A stretch of DNA of 64,000 nt from the NCBI GenBank assembly GCA_029866205.1, contig JARWZT010000008.1:1-64000 (forward strand), read 5' to 3'. Numbering within the stretch: position 1 is the first letter of the stretch; every line of letters starts with the position of its first letter. Made by a program: the position numbers and the translations under genes. This DNA is from Rhodoferax sp. (GTDB lineage Bacteria > Pseudomonadota > Gammaproteobacteria > Burkholderiales > Burkholderiaceae_C). Below, piece after piece: positions 1 through 9,765 of this stretch. The notes beneath the pieces were generated by a model, which did no database searches, was not told the DNA's origin, and was given only the letters and a program-made list of their open reading frames with translations.

Positions 1-3000
1 CAGCGCCGCTACTTGCGCTGTGCTCAGGCCTTGGGCCGCTTGCGATGTCGTAAGCGCCGCTGCCTGTGCCGTCGTCAGGGCAGCAATTTGCGCTGTCGTC
101 AGGCCCAGGTTGACTTGGCTTGTGGTCAGGGCGGCGACTTGGGCGGTGGTCAGCACCGTCTGGAACATGCTCAAGGTCAGCGGCAACACTGTGCTCAAGG
201 TGGCAACCGCGGAGGTGCTGAGGGCCGCAACCTGGGTGGTGGTCAGACCCAGTGCGATTTGGGACGTTGTGAGACCTGCTACCTGGGTGGTAGTCAGCGC
301 AGCAATGCCCGCGGTGGTCAAGGCGGCTATCTGCGCCGTCGTCAGGCCAGAGCCTACTTGCGTGGCTGTCAAGCCCTGGGCCACTTGCGCGGTCGTCAGC
401 GCAGCCACTTGGGCTGTCGTCAGGGCTGCGACATCAGCCGTCTGCATCGCCGCAATCTGCGCCGTGCTCAAGCCCTGTGCAACTTGCGAGGTCGTCAGGT
501 TGGCCACCTGCGCCGTGGTCAAGGCCACTACCTGGTCGGTCGTCAGACCCAGGTTGATTTGTGAGGTCGTCAACGCCGCCGTTTGCGCCGTCGTCAAGCC
601 TTGGTTGACCTGGAATGTGGTCAGTGCCGCGATCTGCGCCGTGCTCAGAACCGCGATGTCAGCCGTCTGCATCGCCGCCACTTGGGCCGTTGTCAGGCCT
701 TGGGCGATTTGTGCGGTCGTCAGGCCCTGGGCCACTTGGGCCGTCGTCAGCGCCACGACCTGTGCGGTCGTCAGGCTGGCCACTTGGGCCGTGTCCAGCG
801 CCGCAATGTCGCGCGTCTGCATCGCCGCCACTTGGGTGGTTGTCAGGCCTTGGGCGATTTGTGCGGTCGTCAGCGCTGCGGTTTGGGCCGTATCCAGTGC
901 CACCAGTTGGGCTGTGCTCAGCCCCAGGTTGACTTGGCTCGTCGTCAGCGCTGCAATTGCGCTCGTGCCCAAAGCGGCCACTTGCGTGGTCGTCAAGCCC
1001 AGATTCACCTGGCTTGTGGTCAGCGCCGCAACCGATGCCGTGCTCAGCGCTGCAATTTGCGCCGTCGTCAGGGCAGCAATCTGCGCCGTGCTCAGGCCTT
1101 GGGCCGCTTGCGATGTCGTAAGCGCCGCTGCCTGTGCCGTCGTCAGGGCCGCAATTTGCGCTGTCGTCAGGCCTTGCTTGAATTGCGAGGTTGTCAACGC
1201 AACCACTTGGGCGGTGGTCAGTCCGGCAATTTGGTTAACGCTAAATGTGGCGCTGTAAGTCGGGCTCAGAGCGGCTATCTGTGAGGTCGTCAATGCGACT
1301 ACCTGGGCGGTCGTCAAGCCCTGTGCAATTTGGGTCGTTGTGAGGGCATACACCTGCGCAGTGGTCAGCGCGGCAATGCCCGCGGTGGTCAAGGCGGCTA
1401 TCTGCGCCGTCGTCAGGCCAGAGCCCTCTTGCGTGGCTGTCAAGCCCTGGGCCACTTGGGCCGTCGTCAACGCAGCCACTTGGGTCGTCGTCAGGGCCGC
1501 TACATCGGCCGTCTGCATCGCCGCAATCTGCGCCGTGCTCAGGCCCTGCGCAACTTGCGAGGTCGTCAGGTTGGCCACCTGCGCCGTCGTCAACGCCACC
1601 ACCTGATCGGTCGTCAGACCCAGGTTGATTTGCGAGGTCGTCAACGCCGCCGTTTGCGCCGTCGTCAGCCCCAGGTTCACCTGGAACGTGGTCAGCGCAG
1701 CAATCTGGGCTGTGGTCAAACTAGCTATCTGGGCGGTTGTCAGGCCCACGTTGATCTGGCTCGTCGTCAAGGCAGCGATTTCAGCCGTCGTCAACGCGAC
1801 CAGGTCACTCGTCTCCAGCACCGCAATTTGCGCCGTGTTCAGGCCCTGGGCAACCTGCGCCGTGGTCAGGCCTGCGGCCTGCGCCGTGGTCAGTGCCACC
1901 ACTTGCGCGGTGCTCAGGCCCAGATTCACTTGCGAGGTCGTCAGCGCTGCCACTTGGGCCGTATTCAGTGCCACCAATTGGGTCGTAGTCAGCCCCAAGT
2001 TGATCTGGCTCGTCGTCAACGCTGCCACTGCACTGGTGCTCAGCGAAGCCACTTGCGTGGTCGTTAGACCCTGCTTCACCTGCGCCGTGGTCAGTGCTGC
2101 GGCTTGGGTTGTCGTCAGCGCTGCAATTTGCGCCGTCGTCAGGGCAGCAATCTGCGCCGTGCTCAGGCCTTGCACCACTTGTGCCGTGGTCAGCCCAGCG
2201 ATTGCGCTGGTGCTCAGGGCCGCCAAGTCCGCCGTCTCCAGCGCTGCCACTTGGGCCGTGCTCAGGCCCTGGACCACTTGCGCCGTCGTCAGTGCTGCGG
2301 CTTGGGCCGTCGTCAGTGCGGCCACCTGCGCCGTTGTCAGGCCCAGGTTGATTTGGCTTGTCGTCAGGCCTTGCGCAATTTGCGTCGTCGTCAGGCTTGC
2401 CACCTGCGCCGTTGTCAGGCCCAGGTTGATCTGGCTGGTGGTCAGCGCTGCAATGTTGGCCGTCGTCAGTGCCGCCAGATCCGCTGTCTCCAGCGCAGCA
2501 ATTTGCGCTGTGCTCAGACCTTGGGCGACTTGCGCCGTGGTCAGGGCTGCGGCCTGCGAGGTGGTCAGACCCGCCACTTGGGCCGTGGTCAGGCCCAGGT
2601 TCACTTGCGATGTGGTCAGCGCACTCAGTCCCGCTGTCGTCAGCGCCGCCACCTGGGTGGCGCTCAGGCCTTGGGCGATTTGCGCTGTCGTCAACGACGT
2701 CACTTGGGTCGTGGTCAGGCCTTGGGACAGTTGGGCCGTGGTCAGGTAGGCCACTTGGGCTGTCGTGAGCGCCGCAAGGTCGCTTGTCTCCATCGCCGCG
2801 ACTTGCGCGGTGGACAGGCCTTGGGCGATTTGTGCCACCGTCAGCGCCGCTGCCTGCGCCGTGGTCAGACTCACGATTTGGTTTGTGGTCAGGCCCAGGT
2901 TGACCTGCGATGTGGTCATTACCGCCAGGTTAGACGTGGTCAAGGCGGCCAGGTCTGCCGTCTCCATGGCTGCAATCTGCGCGGTGCTCAAGCCTTGGGC

Positions 3001-6000
3001 GACTTGGGTGTCGAGCAATGCTGCGACTTGTGCCGTGGTCAGTGCCACGATTTGCGCGGTCGACAGGCCCAGGTTGATTTGCGATGTGGTGAGTCCCACC
3101 AGAGCGGTGGTGCTCAGCGCAGCAAGTTGCGTGGTGCTCAGGCCCACGTTGATCTGCGATGTGGTGAGCGCCGCCGCCTGGGTGGCTGTCAGTGCTGCCA
3201 CGCCACTGGTGGTCAGGGCTGCGACTTGGGCCGTGCTCAGTCCTTGGGCGACTTGGGAGGTGCTCAGGCCCGCAACTTGGGCCGTCGTCAAGCCTGCGAT
3301 CTGGGTGGTTGTCAGGCCCAGGTTGACTTGGCTTGTGGTCAGGGCGGCAACCGCCGCTGTCGTCATTGCCGCAAGGTCAGAGGTCTCCAGCGCCGCTACT
3401 TGCGCTGTGCTCAGGCCTTGGGCCGCTTGCGATGTCGTAAGCGCCGCTGCCTGTGCCGTCGTCAGGGCCGCGATTTGCGCTGTCGTCAGGCCCAGCTTGA
3501 CTTGGCTTGTGGTCAGTGCGGCTATTTGGGCCGTGGTCAGGCCCTGATTGAACTGGGACGTACCAAGGGCTGCAATTTGGGCTGTAGTCAAACTCGCCAG
3601 TTGGGTCGTTGTCAGGCCCAGGTTAATCTGGCTCGTGGTCAGCGCTGCGATGTTGGCCGTCGTCAATGCCGCCAGGTCACTGGTCTCCAGCACCGCTATT
3701 TGTGCTGTGCTTAGGCCCTGGGCGACTTGGGCCGTGGTGAAGGCTGCAGCTTGCGCGGTGGTCAGTGCCGCCACTTGCGCTGTACTCAGGCCAAGGTTCA
3801 CTTGAGAAGTGGTCAGCGCTGCGACTTGTGCCGTGCTAAGCCCCTGTGCGATTTGCGCCGTGGTCAGGCCCGCAACTTGGGCCGTCGTCAAGCCTGCGAT
3901 CTGGGTGGTGGTCAGGCCCAGGTTGACTTGGCTTGTGGTCAGGGCGGCAACCGCCGCTGTCGTCATTGCCGCAAGGTCAGCGGTCTCCAGCGCCGCTACT
4001 TGCGCTGTGCTCAGGCCTTGGGCCGCTTGCGCCGTCGTAAGCGCCGCTGCCTGTGCCGTCGTCATGGCCGCTATTTGCGCTGTCGTCAGGCCCAGGTTGA
4101 CTTGTGAAGTCGTCAGGACCACCAATTGGGCGGTCGTCAAGCCTTGAGCGATTTGGGTCGTGGTTAGGCCCTGATTGATTTGCAAGGTCGTCAATGCGAG
4201 CACTTGTGCCGTACTCAGACCTTGCGCGATCTGAGAGGTAAGCATCGCGGCCATGCCAGCTGTGCTCAGCGCGGCCACTTGGGACGTCGTCAGGCCTTGG
4301 GAGATCTGTGTGCTGGAGAGCACTGCAACTTGTGCAGTGTTCAGGGCCGCCACTGCCGCTGTGCTCAAAGCTGCAATTTGGCTGGTACTCAGGCCCTTCG
4401 TCACCTGTTCTACGGTGACGCCTTGCGCGATTTGCGCAGTGGTGAGCGAGGCCACTTGCGTGGTGGTTAAGGCCGCGAAGTCGCGCGTCTCCAAAGCGGC
4501 TATTTGGGCAGTGCTAAGGCCCTGCGCAATTTGCGCGGTGCTCAAAGCCACGACCTGGGCCGTCGAAAGACCCGCCACCTGAGCGGTGGTCAAGCCCAAG
4601 TTGATCTGGCTGGTACCCAAAGCAGAGACTTGTGTCGTCGTCAGCCCAAGATTGACCTGCGAAGTGGTCAACGCGGCAATTTGGGCCGTGGTGAGCGCGG
4701 CGAGACCGGTGGTCGACAGTGCAGCCACCTGAACACTGGTCAGGCCAAGTGCTATCTGTGACGTCGTCAAGCCTTGCGCGGCCTGCGCAGTGGTCAATGC
4801 GGCAATTTGGGCTGTCGTAAGCCCCGAATTGACCTGCGTCGTTGTCAACGCGGCAATTTGTGTGGTGGTTAACGCGGCAACATCCTGCGTTTCCATCGAC
4901 GCGACTTGCGTCGTCGTCAGACCATCCGCGATCTGGGACGTCGTGAGGCCCTGCGCGACCTGTGCTGTCGTAAGCGCAACCACCTGGGCCGTGGTCAAGC
5001 CCTGGGCAATCTGGGTCGTCGTCAGGACGGCAATGTCTCCCGTTTCCATCGCCGCGACTTGCGTCGTGGTGAGTCCCTGGGCAATTTGCGCCGTGGTCAA
5101 GCCTTGGGCGACTTGCGCCGTGGTGAAGGCCGCGACCTGGGCCGTGGTCAGCCCTTGGGCGATTTGCGCCGTGGTCAGTGCTGCCACGCCGGCCGTGGTG
5201 ATGGCCGCCACTTGGGCGGTGGTCAAGCCCTGGGCCACCTGGGCGGTGGTGAGCGCCACCAATGCCGCGGTACTCAGGGCGGCAATTTGTGCCGTCACCA
5301 TCGCCGCGATTTGAGACGTGCTTAGCCCCTGGGCCGCCTGGGCGGTCGTCAGCGCAGCAACCGCGCTGGTGCTCAAGGACGCAAGGTCTGCGGTTTGCAG
5401 GGCCGCAATCTGGGCCGTGCTCAGTCCTTGTGCCACCTGAGCCGATGTCAATGCGGCCGCCTGCGCGGTGTTCAGCGCTACCAACTGAGCGGTGGTCAAT
5501 ACCGCCACATCGCGCGTTTCCAGCGCCGCCACTTGCGCCGTTGTCAGTCCCAGGTTGACCTGAGACGTGGTGAACATTGGAACCTGGGCCAAGGACAGGC
5601 CCGCGATTTGGGAGGTGGTCAACCCTTGACTGATCTGCGAAGTCGTCAGAGTGACCAGCTGGGTCTCTGTCAAGGCGGCAATGGCCGCGGTGCTCAGTGC
5701 GGCAATTTGCGCGGTGGTGAAACCTTGGGCAATTTGCGTTGTGGTCAGCGCTTCAGACTGCCCACCGGTAAGCGCTGCGGCTTGTGAAGTTGTGAGTCCC
5801 TGGCGAATTTGTGCCGTGGTGAGCGCCGCTGCGCTGGCGGCCGCCAAGGCCGCAATGTCCTGGGTTTCCATGGCCGCGACTTGGGCCGTGGTGAATCCCT
5901 GTGCGACTTGCGCGGCGGTCAAAGCGGCCACTTGCGCCGTCGTTAGTGCAACGACCTGCGAGGTCGTCAAACCCAAATTGACTTGGCTCGTGCCCAGGGC

Positions 6001-9000
6001 AGCAATGGCACTGGCGGTCAGGGCCTGTAATTGCGTGGTTGTCAGACCTTGGCTGATCTGCGATGTGGTGAGCGCCGCAACCTGGCTCGTTGTCAGCCCA
6101 GCGAGCTGAGCCGTGGTCAGGCCCGATTGAACCTGGGCCGTGCTCAGCGCCGCAATTTGGGCGGTGGTAAGCGCTGCAACATCCGCTGTTTCAAGGACCG
6201 CGACTTGGGCGGTGCTCAGGCCCTGTGCGATTTGCGCTGTGGTCATGGCCGCAAACTGCGCCGTGGTCAAAGCAGCCAACTGCGCATCCGTCAGGCCCTG
6301 GCGCACCTGGGCGGTGGTCAGCGCCGCCACAGCCGCGGTCGACAGCGCCGCAATCTCCAAAACCGTCATAACTGCGATCTGAGCAGTGCTCAAACCTTGA
6401 CCCACTTGGCTGGTGGTCAAAGCAGCGACTTGCTCCGTGCCCAAGGCGGCGACTTGCACCGTCGTCAGGCCGAGATTTATCTGCGATGTAGTAAGGGCCG
6501 CGATCTGGGACGTGCTCATGCCCGCCAGCTGGTAAACCGTCAGACCCTGGCTTATTTGCGCCGTGGTCAGCGCTGCCACACCGGCGGTGGAGATTGAGGA
6601 TACGTCGCGCACCTCCATCGCCGCCATTTGCGCCGTGGTCAGACCTTGGGCGATTTGCGCAGTCGTAAGCGCGGCTACCTGCGTTGCCCCCAAGGCAATA
6701 ACTTGCGCGGTGGTCAGCCCGAGGTTGACCTGGGACGTCGTCAAGGCCGCTATTTGGCTGGTAGACAGGCCAGCCAGCTGGGACGTGGTCAGGCCTTGGG
6801 CAATCTGCGCGGTGGTGAGTGCCGCAACCGCTGCGGTACTGAGTGCTGCAGCATCGACGACTTCCATCGCCGCAAGCTGAGCCGTGCTCAGACCCTGAGC
6901 GACCTGCGCAGTGGTCAAACTGGCCGCCTGGCTTGTCGTCAGCCCCACCATTTGTGTGGTGGTCAGGCCCAGATTGACTTGGCTGGTGGTGAGGGACGCG
7001 ACCTGTGTGGTGCCGAATGCGGCAACTTGGGTCGTGGTCATCGCCGCGATTTGGGCGGTGGTCAAGCCCTGTGCGACTTGCGCGGTGGTGAGCGAAGCGA
7101 CTTGCGCTGCGCTGAGCGCCGTACTCACCTGGGTGGTGGTCAACGCGGCTACGGCAGCCGTCGTGAGGGACGCCAGATCCGCGGTCTCCATCGCTGCCAG
7201 CTGCAAGGTCGTCATCGCGGCCGCTTGGGCAGTGGTCAACGCGGCCGCTTGGGCGACCGTCAGGGCGGTTATCTGGGTGGTTGTCAGACCTTGCGCCACT
7301 TGGACGGTGGTCAGGCTGGCGACCTGGTCGGTCGTCAACGCGGCAAGATCGGTCGCCGTGATGGCCGCAATCTGGGCAGTCGTCAATCCTGTTGAAACCT
7401 GCGTCGTGGTCAGCGACGCGGCCTGGGAGGTAGTCAGCACCGCGATATCGCGGGTTTCCATAGCGGCCAACTGAGCGGTGGTCAGTCCTTGCGACAGTTG
7501 GGCCGTGGTGAGCGCCGAGACTTGGCTGGTACTCAGGGCAGCGACTTGGGCCGTGGTGAGGCCCGTACTCATTTGGGTGGTCGTGAGACCCACCAACGCC
7601 GTGGTGCTCAGGGCGGCGACCTGGCTCGTGGTCAGGCCCGCGTTAATCTGGCTGGTGGTGAGCGACGCCGCCTGGGTTGCGGTCAGCACAGCGACATCGC
7701 TGGTCTGCATCGCCGCAATTTGCGCAGTGTTCAGGCCTTGCGCCAACTGCGCCGTGGAGAGCCCGGCGGTTTGGGCCGTCGTCAGCGCGACCACCTGGGC
7801 CGTGGTCAGCCCCAGGTTGATCTGAGAGGTCGTTAAACCACCCAAGCCGGTCAGGCTGAGCGCCGCAAACTGGGCCGTGGTCAGCCCGAGATTGATCTGC
7901 GACGTGGTCAGCGCAGCCACCTGGCTGGACGTCAGCACGGCAACATCGCGCGTTTCCATGGCCGCGAGCTGTGCCGTGGTCAGACCCGAGGCCACCTGAG
8001 CCGTGGTCAGCGTAGCCACTTGGTCTGTCGTCAACGCCACGATTTGGGCAGTCGTCAAGCCCGAGCCAATTTGTACCGAGGTGAGGGCCACCAGGCCGGT
8101 CAGGCTGATGGCCGCAACCTGCGTTGTGGTCAATCCGAGTTTGATCTGGGCCGTGGTCAGCGCCGCAACCTGGGTTGCGTCCAGCGCCGCAATGCCGGTG
8201 GTGGAGAGCGCAGCCACTTGGGCCGTGCTGAAGCCGGCAGAGAGCTGGGTTTCACTCAGTTGCCCGATCTGCGTGGCGGTGAGGGCTGCCACTTGGGCGG
8301 TTGTCAGACCCGAATTGATCTGCACCGTGGACAGACCGGCGACACCGCTGGCAGACAAGGCCGCGACTTGTGCAGTCGTCAAGCCCGAATTGATCTGTTG
8401 GGTGGTTAGCGCGGCAACCGCGCTATTGCTTAGTGCAGCGACCTGGCTGGTGGTCAGGCCCGACAGGAGCTGTGCCGTGGTGAACGCAGCGATCTGCGTG
8501 GCACTCAAAGATGCAATGTCCGCGGTCTCAAATGCCGCAATTTGGGCGGTCGTCAGGCCCTGCGCAATTTGCGCGGTGGTCAAGGCTGCGACTTGCGTTG
8601 CCGTCAGGCCCGCAATTTGGGTCGTGGTCAGGCCGCTAAGTACCTGGGCTGTGGTCAGGGCCGCCAGGTTGGCAACCGTCAAAGCGGCCAGGTCGGCCGT
8701 CTCGAAGGCCGCGATTTGGGCGGTCGTCAGGCCTTGGGCGACCTGCGCGCTGGTCAAGGCGGCTGTTTGCGCCGAAGTCAGCGCAACAATTTGGGCCGTG
8801 GTCAGGCCTGACTTGACCTGCGCAGTGGTCAGACTGGCGACCTGGCTGGTGGTCAGAGCCGCGACTTCTGTTGTCGTTAGGGCTGCAATCTGAGCGGTAG
8901 TGAGGCCTTGCGCGACCTGCGCCTCAGTCAGTGCCACCAATTGGGTGGTCGTCAAGGCGGCAATGTCGCCGACCTCGATGGCTGCGACTTGCGCGGTCGT

Positions 9001-9720
9001 CAAACCCTGTGCGATTTGGGTCGCTGACAAGGCCACCACTTGGGCGGTGGTCAGGCCCGCAACCTGGGCCGTGGTCAGGCCTTGGGCTATCTGTGTGGTG
9101 GTCAGCCCGCTGATGCCGGTCGCTGAAAGCGAGGCAATGCGGACAGCGCTCAGGCCCTGTGCAATCTGCACCGTGGTCAGCGCGGCGACCTGGTCTTGGT
9201 CCAACGCGGCCAAATGGTTGGTGGTTAGGCCTTGGTCCAGTTGGGCTGTCGTCAGCGCAGCGATCTGGCTGGTGGTTAAGCGGTAAACCTGGGCGGTGCT
9301 AAGGGCCGCCAAATCTCTGGTTTCGAGCGCAGCCACCTGGGTCGTAGTCAGACCACGGGCGACTTGTGAGGTGGTGAGCGCGTTAACTTGCGCAGTCGTG
9401 AGCGCAACGACCTGGTCGGTGGTGAAGGCCGCGACCTGTGCCGTCATCATGGCGGCGATGTCTACGGCAGTCAGCGACGCAAACTGCGTCGTCGTCAAGC
9501 CCTGCGCGATTTGTGCCGTGGTCAGGGCTTGGGCCTGCGCCGTACTAAGTGCAGCGATCTGCGTGGTGGTTAAGCCGTCAGCCACCTGCGCAGTGGTCAG
9601 CGCAACCAATTGGTCCGTGGAAATCCACTGAATCTGGGTCGCGCTGAGTGCCGCGAGCTGGGCCGTGGTGAACGATGCAAGGTCCGAGGTCGTCAACACC
9701 CCCGTGATTTGGGCCTCTGT
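1..9720 (-). repeat. 24/27-base coding tandem repeat array with higher-order modules
   Basis: The array is built of 24-base units (8 codons) interrupted by 27-base units (9 codons, ending in a Gly codon). Units group into Gly-ended super-units of 17, 25 or 33 residues (8n+9). Landmark units coding E/Q-T-x-D recur with exact spacings: plus-strand landmarks at 7454, 7703 and 7952 are 249 bases apart, and those at 3383, 3683 and 3983 are 300 bases apart. Codon choice varies between copies over most of the array, but the part below about 4.2 kb contains nearly identical long copies. Indels stay in multiples of whole codons, so the frame is kept. Confidence 0.85.
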
Positions 9721-9765
9721 GAGGGCCGCAATTTCGGTCGTGGTGTTGGTGCTGAAATTACTCAT
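1..9765 (-). CDS. Giant octapeptide-repeat protein, C-terminus beyond the window; probable type I secretion substrate
   Basis: A single open frame of 3255 codons enters from the left edge and starts at an ATG at 9765, preceded by a good ribosome site (GGAAGG, 7 bases upstream). The first residues read MSNFSTNTTTEIAALTEAQI; there is no signal peptide or membrane segment. From about residue 14 onward the protein is a tandem of 8-residue units, consensus L-[TS]-T-x-Q-[IVL]-A-A, with a 9-residue form ending in Gly (such as LTTAQIAQG or LTTSQINLG) every two to four units. By length this is roughly 390 units. Variant units of the form [MLF]-E-T-x-D-[LIV]-A recur at intervals. Thr-x-x-Gln fits a helix N-cap box, so a solenoid of very short helices is possible (inference). 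The two genes upstream on this strand are a type I exporter pair, so secretion by that route is likely. The C-terminal secretion signal or RTX region would lie outside the window. No family is recognised with confidence. Confidence 0.85.
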   Translation of the reverse strand, partial: MSNFSTNTTTEIAALTEAQITGVLTTSDLASFTTAQLAALSATQIQWISTDQLVALTTAQVADGLTTTQIAALSTAQAQALTTAQIAQGLTTTQFASLTAVDIAAMMTAQVAAFTTDQVVALTTAQVNALTTSQVARGLTTTQVAALETRDLAALSTAQVYRLTTSQIAALTTAQLDQGLTTNHLAALDQDQVAALTTVQIAQGLSAVRIASLSATGISGLTTTQIAQGLTTAQVAGLTTAQVVALSATQIAQGLTTAQVAAIEVGDIAALTTTQLVALTEAQVAQGLTTAQIAALTTTEVAALTTSQVASLTTAQVKSGLTTAQIVALTSAQTAALTSAQVAQGLTTAQIAAFETADLAALTVANLAALTTAQVLSGLTTTQIAGLTATQVAALTTAQIAQGLTTAQIAAFETADIASLSATQIAAFTTAQLLSGLTTSQVAALSNSAVAALTTQQINSGLTTAQVAALSASGVAGLSTVQINSGLTTAQVAALTATQIGQLSETQLSAGFSTAQVAALSTTGIAALDATQVAALTTAQIKLGLTTTQVAAISLTGLVALTSVQIGSGLTTAQIVALTTDQVATLTTAQVASGLTTAQLAAMETRDVAVLTSSQVAALTTSQINLGLTTAQFAALSLTGLGGLTTSQINLGLTTAQVVALTTAQTAGLSTAQLAQGLNTAQIAAMQTSDVAVLTATQAASLTTSQINAGLTTSQVAALSTTALVGLTTTQMSTGLTTAQVAALSTSQVSALTTAQLSQGLTTAQLAAMETRDIAVLTTSQAASLTTTQVSTGLTTAQIAAITATDLAALTTDQVASLTTVQVAQGLTTTQITALTVAQAAALTTAQAAAMTTLQLAAMETADLASLTTAAVAALTTTQVSTALSAAQVASLTTAQVAQGLTTAQIAAMTTTQVAAFGTTQVASLTTSQVNLGLTTTQMVGLTTSQAASLTTAQVAQGLSTAQLAAMEVVDAAALSTAAVAALTTAQIAQGLTTSQLAGLSTSQIAALTTSQVNLGLTTAQVIALGATQVAALTTAQIAQGLTTAQMAAMEVRDVSSISTAGVAALTTAQISQGLTVYQLAGMSTSQIAALTTSQINLGLTTVQVAALGTEQVAALTTSQVGQGLSTAQIAVMTVLEIAALSTAAVAALTTAQVRQGLTDAQLAALTTAQFAAMTTAQIAQGLSTAQVAVLETADVAALTTAQIAALSTAQVQSGLTTAQLAGLTTSQVAALTTSQISQGLTTTQLQALTASAIAALGTSQVNLGLTTSQVVALTTAQVAALTAAQVAQGFTTAQVAAMETQDIAALAAASAAALTTAQIRQGLTTSQAAALTGGQSEALTTTQIAQGFTTAQIAALSTAAIAALTETQLVTLTTSQISQGLTTSQIAGLSLAQVPMFTTSQVNLGLTTAQVAALETRDVAVLTTAQLVALNTAQAAALTSAQVAQGLSTAQIAALQTADLASLSTSAVAALTTAQAAQGLSTSQIAAMVTAQIAALSTAALVALTTAQVAQGLTTAQVAAITTAGVAALTTAQIAQGLTTAQVAAFTTAQVAQGLTTAQIAQGLTTTQVAAMETGDIAVLTTTQIAQGLTTAQVVALTTAQVAQGLTTSQIADGLTTTQVASMETQDVAALTTTQIAALTTTQVNSGLTTAQIAALTTAQAAQGLTTSQIALGLTSVQVAALSTTGLAALTTAQIAALTTSQVNLGLTTTQVSALGTSQINLGLTTAQVAGLSTAQVVALSTAQIAQGLSTAQIAALETRDFAALTTTQVASLTTAQIAQGVTVEQVTKGLSTSQIAALSTAAVAALNTAQVAVLSSTQISQGLTTSQVAALSTAGMAAMLTSQIAQGLSTAQVLALTTLQINQGLTTTQIAQGLTTAQLVVLTTSQVNLGLTTAQIAAMTTAQAAALTTAQAAQGLSTAQVAALETADLAAMTTAAVAALTTSQVNLGLTTTQIAGLTTAQVAGLTTAQIAQGLSTAQVAALTTSQVNLGLSTAQVAALTTAQAAAFTTAQVAQGLSTAQIAVLETSDLAALTTANIAALTTSQINLGLTTTQLASLTTAQIAALGTSQFNQGLTTAQIAALTTSQVKLGLTTAQIAALTTAQAAALTTSQAAQGLSTAQVAALETSDLAAMTTAAVAALTTSQVNLGLTTTQIAGLTTAQVAGLSTSQVAQGLSTAQVAALTTSGVAALTATQAAALTTSQINVGLSTTQLAALSTTALVGLTTSQINLGLSTAQIVALTTAQVAALLDTQVAQGLSTAQIAAMETADLAALTTSNLAVMTTSQVNLGLTTNQIVSLTTAQAAALTVAQIAQGLSTAQVAAMETSDLAALTTAQVAYLTTAQLSQGLTTTQVTSLTTAQIAQGLSATQVAALTTAGLSALTTSQVNLGLTTAQVAGLTTSQAAALTTAQVAQGLSTAQIAALETADLAALTTANIAALTTSQINLGLTTAQVASLTTTQIAQGLTTSQINLGLTTAQVAALTTAQAAALTTAQVVQGLSTAQVAALETADLAALSTSAIAGLTTAQVVQGLSTAQIAALTTAQIAALTTTQAAALTTAQVKQGLTTTQVASLSTSAVAALTTSQINLGLTTTQLVALNTAQVAALTTSQVNLGLSTAQVVALTTAQAAGLTTAQVAQGLNTAQIAVLETSDLVALTTAEIAALTTSQINVGLTTAQIASLTTAQIAALTTFQVNLGLTTAQTAALTTSQINLGLTTDQVVALTTAQVANLTTSQVAQGLSTAQIAAMQTADVAALTTTQVAALTTAQVAQGLTATQEGSGLTTAQIAALTTAGIAALTTAQVYALTTTQIAQGLTTAQVVALTTSQIAALSPTYSATFSVNQIAGLTTAQVVALTTSQFKQGLTTAQIAALTTAQAAALTTSQAAQGLSTAQIAALTTAQIAALSTASVAALTTSQVNLGLTTTQVAALGTSAIAALTTSQVNLGLSTAQLVALDTAQTAALTTAQIAQGLTTTQVAAMQTRDIAALDTAQVASLTTAQVVALTTAQVAQGLTTAQIAQGLTTAQVAAMQTADIAVLSTAQIAALTTFQVNQGLTTAQTAALTTSQINLGLTTDQVVALTTAQVANLTTSQVAQGLSTAQIAAMQTADVAALTTAQVAALTTAQVAQGLTATQVGSGLTTAQIAALTTAGIAALTTTQVAGLTTSQIALGLTTTQVAALSTSAVATLSTVLPLTLSMFQTVLTTAQVAALTTSQVNLGLTTAQIAALTTAQAAALTTSQAAQGLSTAQVAAL

